From the NCBI GenBank assembly GCA_023213395.1, contig CM041465.1, positions 221,657,741 to 221,721,740 of the forward strand: a stretch of 64,000 nucleotides of DNA. The letters run 5' to 3'. Below are positions 62,501 to 64,000 of the stretch, one piece after another. The notes beneath the pieces are model-generated. The model saw only the letters and a list, made by a program, of their open reading frames with translations, was not told the DNA's origin and made no database searches. Positions within the stretch are counted from its first letter, which is position 1, and each line of letters begins with the position of its first letter. Position numbers and translations under genes: made by a program. Source of the DNA: Cycas panzhihuaensis. Its lineage: Eukaryota; Cycadophyta.

Positions 62501-63031
62501 ATAATAATTACTCTTCATATAGATGCTAAGCACTTGGATAAGACATAATTTTCATCTAACTTGAAAAAACCCCAATGTGTGGAAACACCTTCCTTACACA
62601 TTAATAAGTAGATAGAACTAGAAAATAAAACACTTAATAAATCCAACTTGAATTTGAAGAGATGCCTCCTAAAAAGTAAATAACTTATTTTATTTCTACC
62701 TAAGTGTTGGAATCAAATATTTGAGTTAGAATGTTCTATGAATACTTTAAATTTAATACTTACAAAAAAAAAAAAAAATTGGGGGGAAAAAATACAATGA
62801 ACCTCATGTATTACTGATGCTTATGATAGAAGGGTTGATTTGACCTAAAATTCTATAAATTAAATATGAGAGTTTTAATTCAATGCTTCATTGAGCTATT
62901 ATAGATCAGTTATAGGGCTCATAGGGTAGTTTTATTACTATTGATACACCTTCATGAAGAGCACTAGATAATAATTAATGATAACCATAATTTATGTATA
63001 TAACTAGATGAGAATGTGAATATGTAATAGA
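62501..63031. other. Non-coding stretch
   Basis: AT-rich with an A run at about 62764-62777; nothing else recognised. Confidence 0.5.
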
Positions 63032-63591
63032 TTGATTACAAATAAAAGACAAATGAACATTGTTGGTAATATAACCAATGTGTATGAATATGACTTTTTT
63101 GGAATAGTCTCCATATCATGTGGGACTTTAAGATATTCAAGAGCATATCTAATAGAATTCATGGACCCTGACCCTATAAAGATAGCTTCAATGCCTGTGG
63201 ATCATGCCCAAACAACTATTCAATTATATAGAAGCTTTCATAGGCAATCAAAAGACACATTCATGGTGTAGATGAAAACTATAATTAGGTCACTCATAAA
63301 GAACTAATGTAGATCAATGCCAATCCTCAATCAATGCATAGATGCAGATACCAAACCTTAGTAGATCTGAAAGGTTCTCAAATTGAAGAGTGTTTTGGGA
63401 ATGAAATTGTAGAGAAAATAGGTTATTATGAGCTAGGTAGGCATATAATAGGTAGCAAGGCTATAAATTATCCTTTCAAGGGAGTGAATTACTCTTTTAC
63501 TACAATAACATTCCCAATTAGTAAAATTCTAGTAAATAATATGATAAATGGAAAAAAAAATAATTATAATGTAGTAAATATAATAATTTAG
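63032..63591 (+). pseudogene. Unrecognised coding-like stretch, two consecutive ORFs
   Basis: Two plus-strand frames follow each other: 63032-63271 (79 residues, with FFGIVSISCGTLRYSRAYLI and DPDPIKIASMPVDHAQTT) and 63334-63591 (85 residues, with GSQIEECFGNEIVEKIGYYE). Their composition is less biased than the AT-rich surroundings, with Cys, Trp-free but mixed residues, so a decayed gene is possible. I recognise no domain. They may equally be chance frames. Confidence 0.25.
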
Positions 63592-64000
63592 AGATAATAA
63601 TAGTTCATGAAATGAAAGTAAATAATTCAATGGATAATAGTCAAATAGAAATTATCAAGAATGAAAATATAATAGTAAAGCATAAATGCACCAAAGAACC
63701 CAACAAAATGTGTTAAAGTACTTAAATAGGGGATTATTCCATCATTTAGAAAATAATAATGATCATTCTCTTTATAAGCCTTTATTTCATTTGTATATGT
63801 CATTAACATTAAAGTTAACTTCAATAATTTAATAAAATAATGACAAGTTAACTTGCATTTCTTCCTTGGCATTTGTGTTACTACTAGTTCTTTAAAAAAT
63901 ACTCTATTAGAATGTTATTATTTAATGATATTGATCCAAAGTCACTATCTATATAGGACTTAAAGGAGGAGACAAAGATGAAGATTTGAACATTCATCTA
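63592..64000. other. Non-coding end of window
   Basis: AT-rich. The minus-strand frame at 63627-63872 is a Tyr/Leu/Ile-rich translation of low-complexity DNA and is not supported as a gene. Confidence 0.5.

Overview
This window is plant nuclear DNA made almost entirely of old, mutated retrotransposons. I recognise no host protein gene and no rRNA or tRNA gene. The evidence for a seed plant is direct: Ty1/copia elements primed by initiator-Met tRNA, plant-type Ty3/gypsy pol, and L1-type LINEs with a zinc-knuckle ORF1 and a C-terminal RNase H. The AT richness, deep nesting and heavy decay fit a large genome that removes insertions slowly; a gymnosperm is possible, but the sequence does not prove it.

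Layout. (1) About 1250-11986 is a minus-strand copia element (copia-A) whose leader is split by a plus-strand LINE (LINE-A, 5726-11885, 18-bp target duplication). (2) 11987-14280 is non-coding and holds an (AC)n tract; an LTR with a primer-binding site (14296-14816) follows and cuts into a gypsy element. (3) 14822-19535 is the minus-strand gypsy remnant (gag, protease, RT), broken in its 5' LTR region by copia-B. (4) 19536-32472 is copia-B (minus): two 417-bp LTRs, PBS, PPT and a perfect AAGAT target duplication. LINE-B (23336-29603, minus) is inserted in its gag zinc-knuckle region. (5) 33620-59063 is a four-level nest: copia-C (33620-59063, plus) contains copia-D (35473-56127, plus). The 3' LTR of copia-D contains copia-E (43139-55963, minus). 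The RNase H of copia-E contains a gag-protease-only gypsy derivative (gypsy-F, 43732-49170, minus), which carries about 1.4 kb of AT repeat. (6) 59069-64000 is mostly unassigned AT-rich sequence with a short tandem duplication, a possible gag remnant and two small ORFs of unknown origin.

Every coding region is broken by stop codons or frameshifts, and differences between paired LTRs look mostly like transitions. At several sites TAG stops in LINE-A stand where LINE-B or family knowledge gives CAG, as expected from long-term deamination of methylated DNA. Nothing here looks able to move by itself now.

The most unusual items are these: copia-C has LTRs, PBS and PPT but no visible gag-pol, and instead holds a decayed unidentified coding region with a motif that may belong to the 30K movement-protein fold, plus a leader of inverted minisatellite copies; gypsy-F resembles the gag-only class of non-autonomous elements; copia-D gag has an in-frame 213-bp tandem duplication; and copia-B carries a near-perfect 29-bp hairpin.
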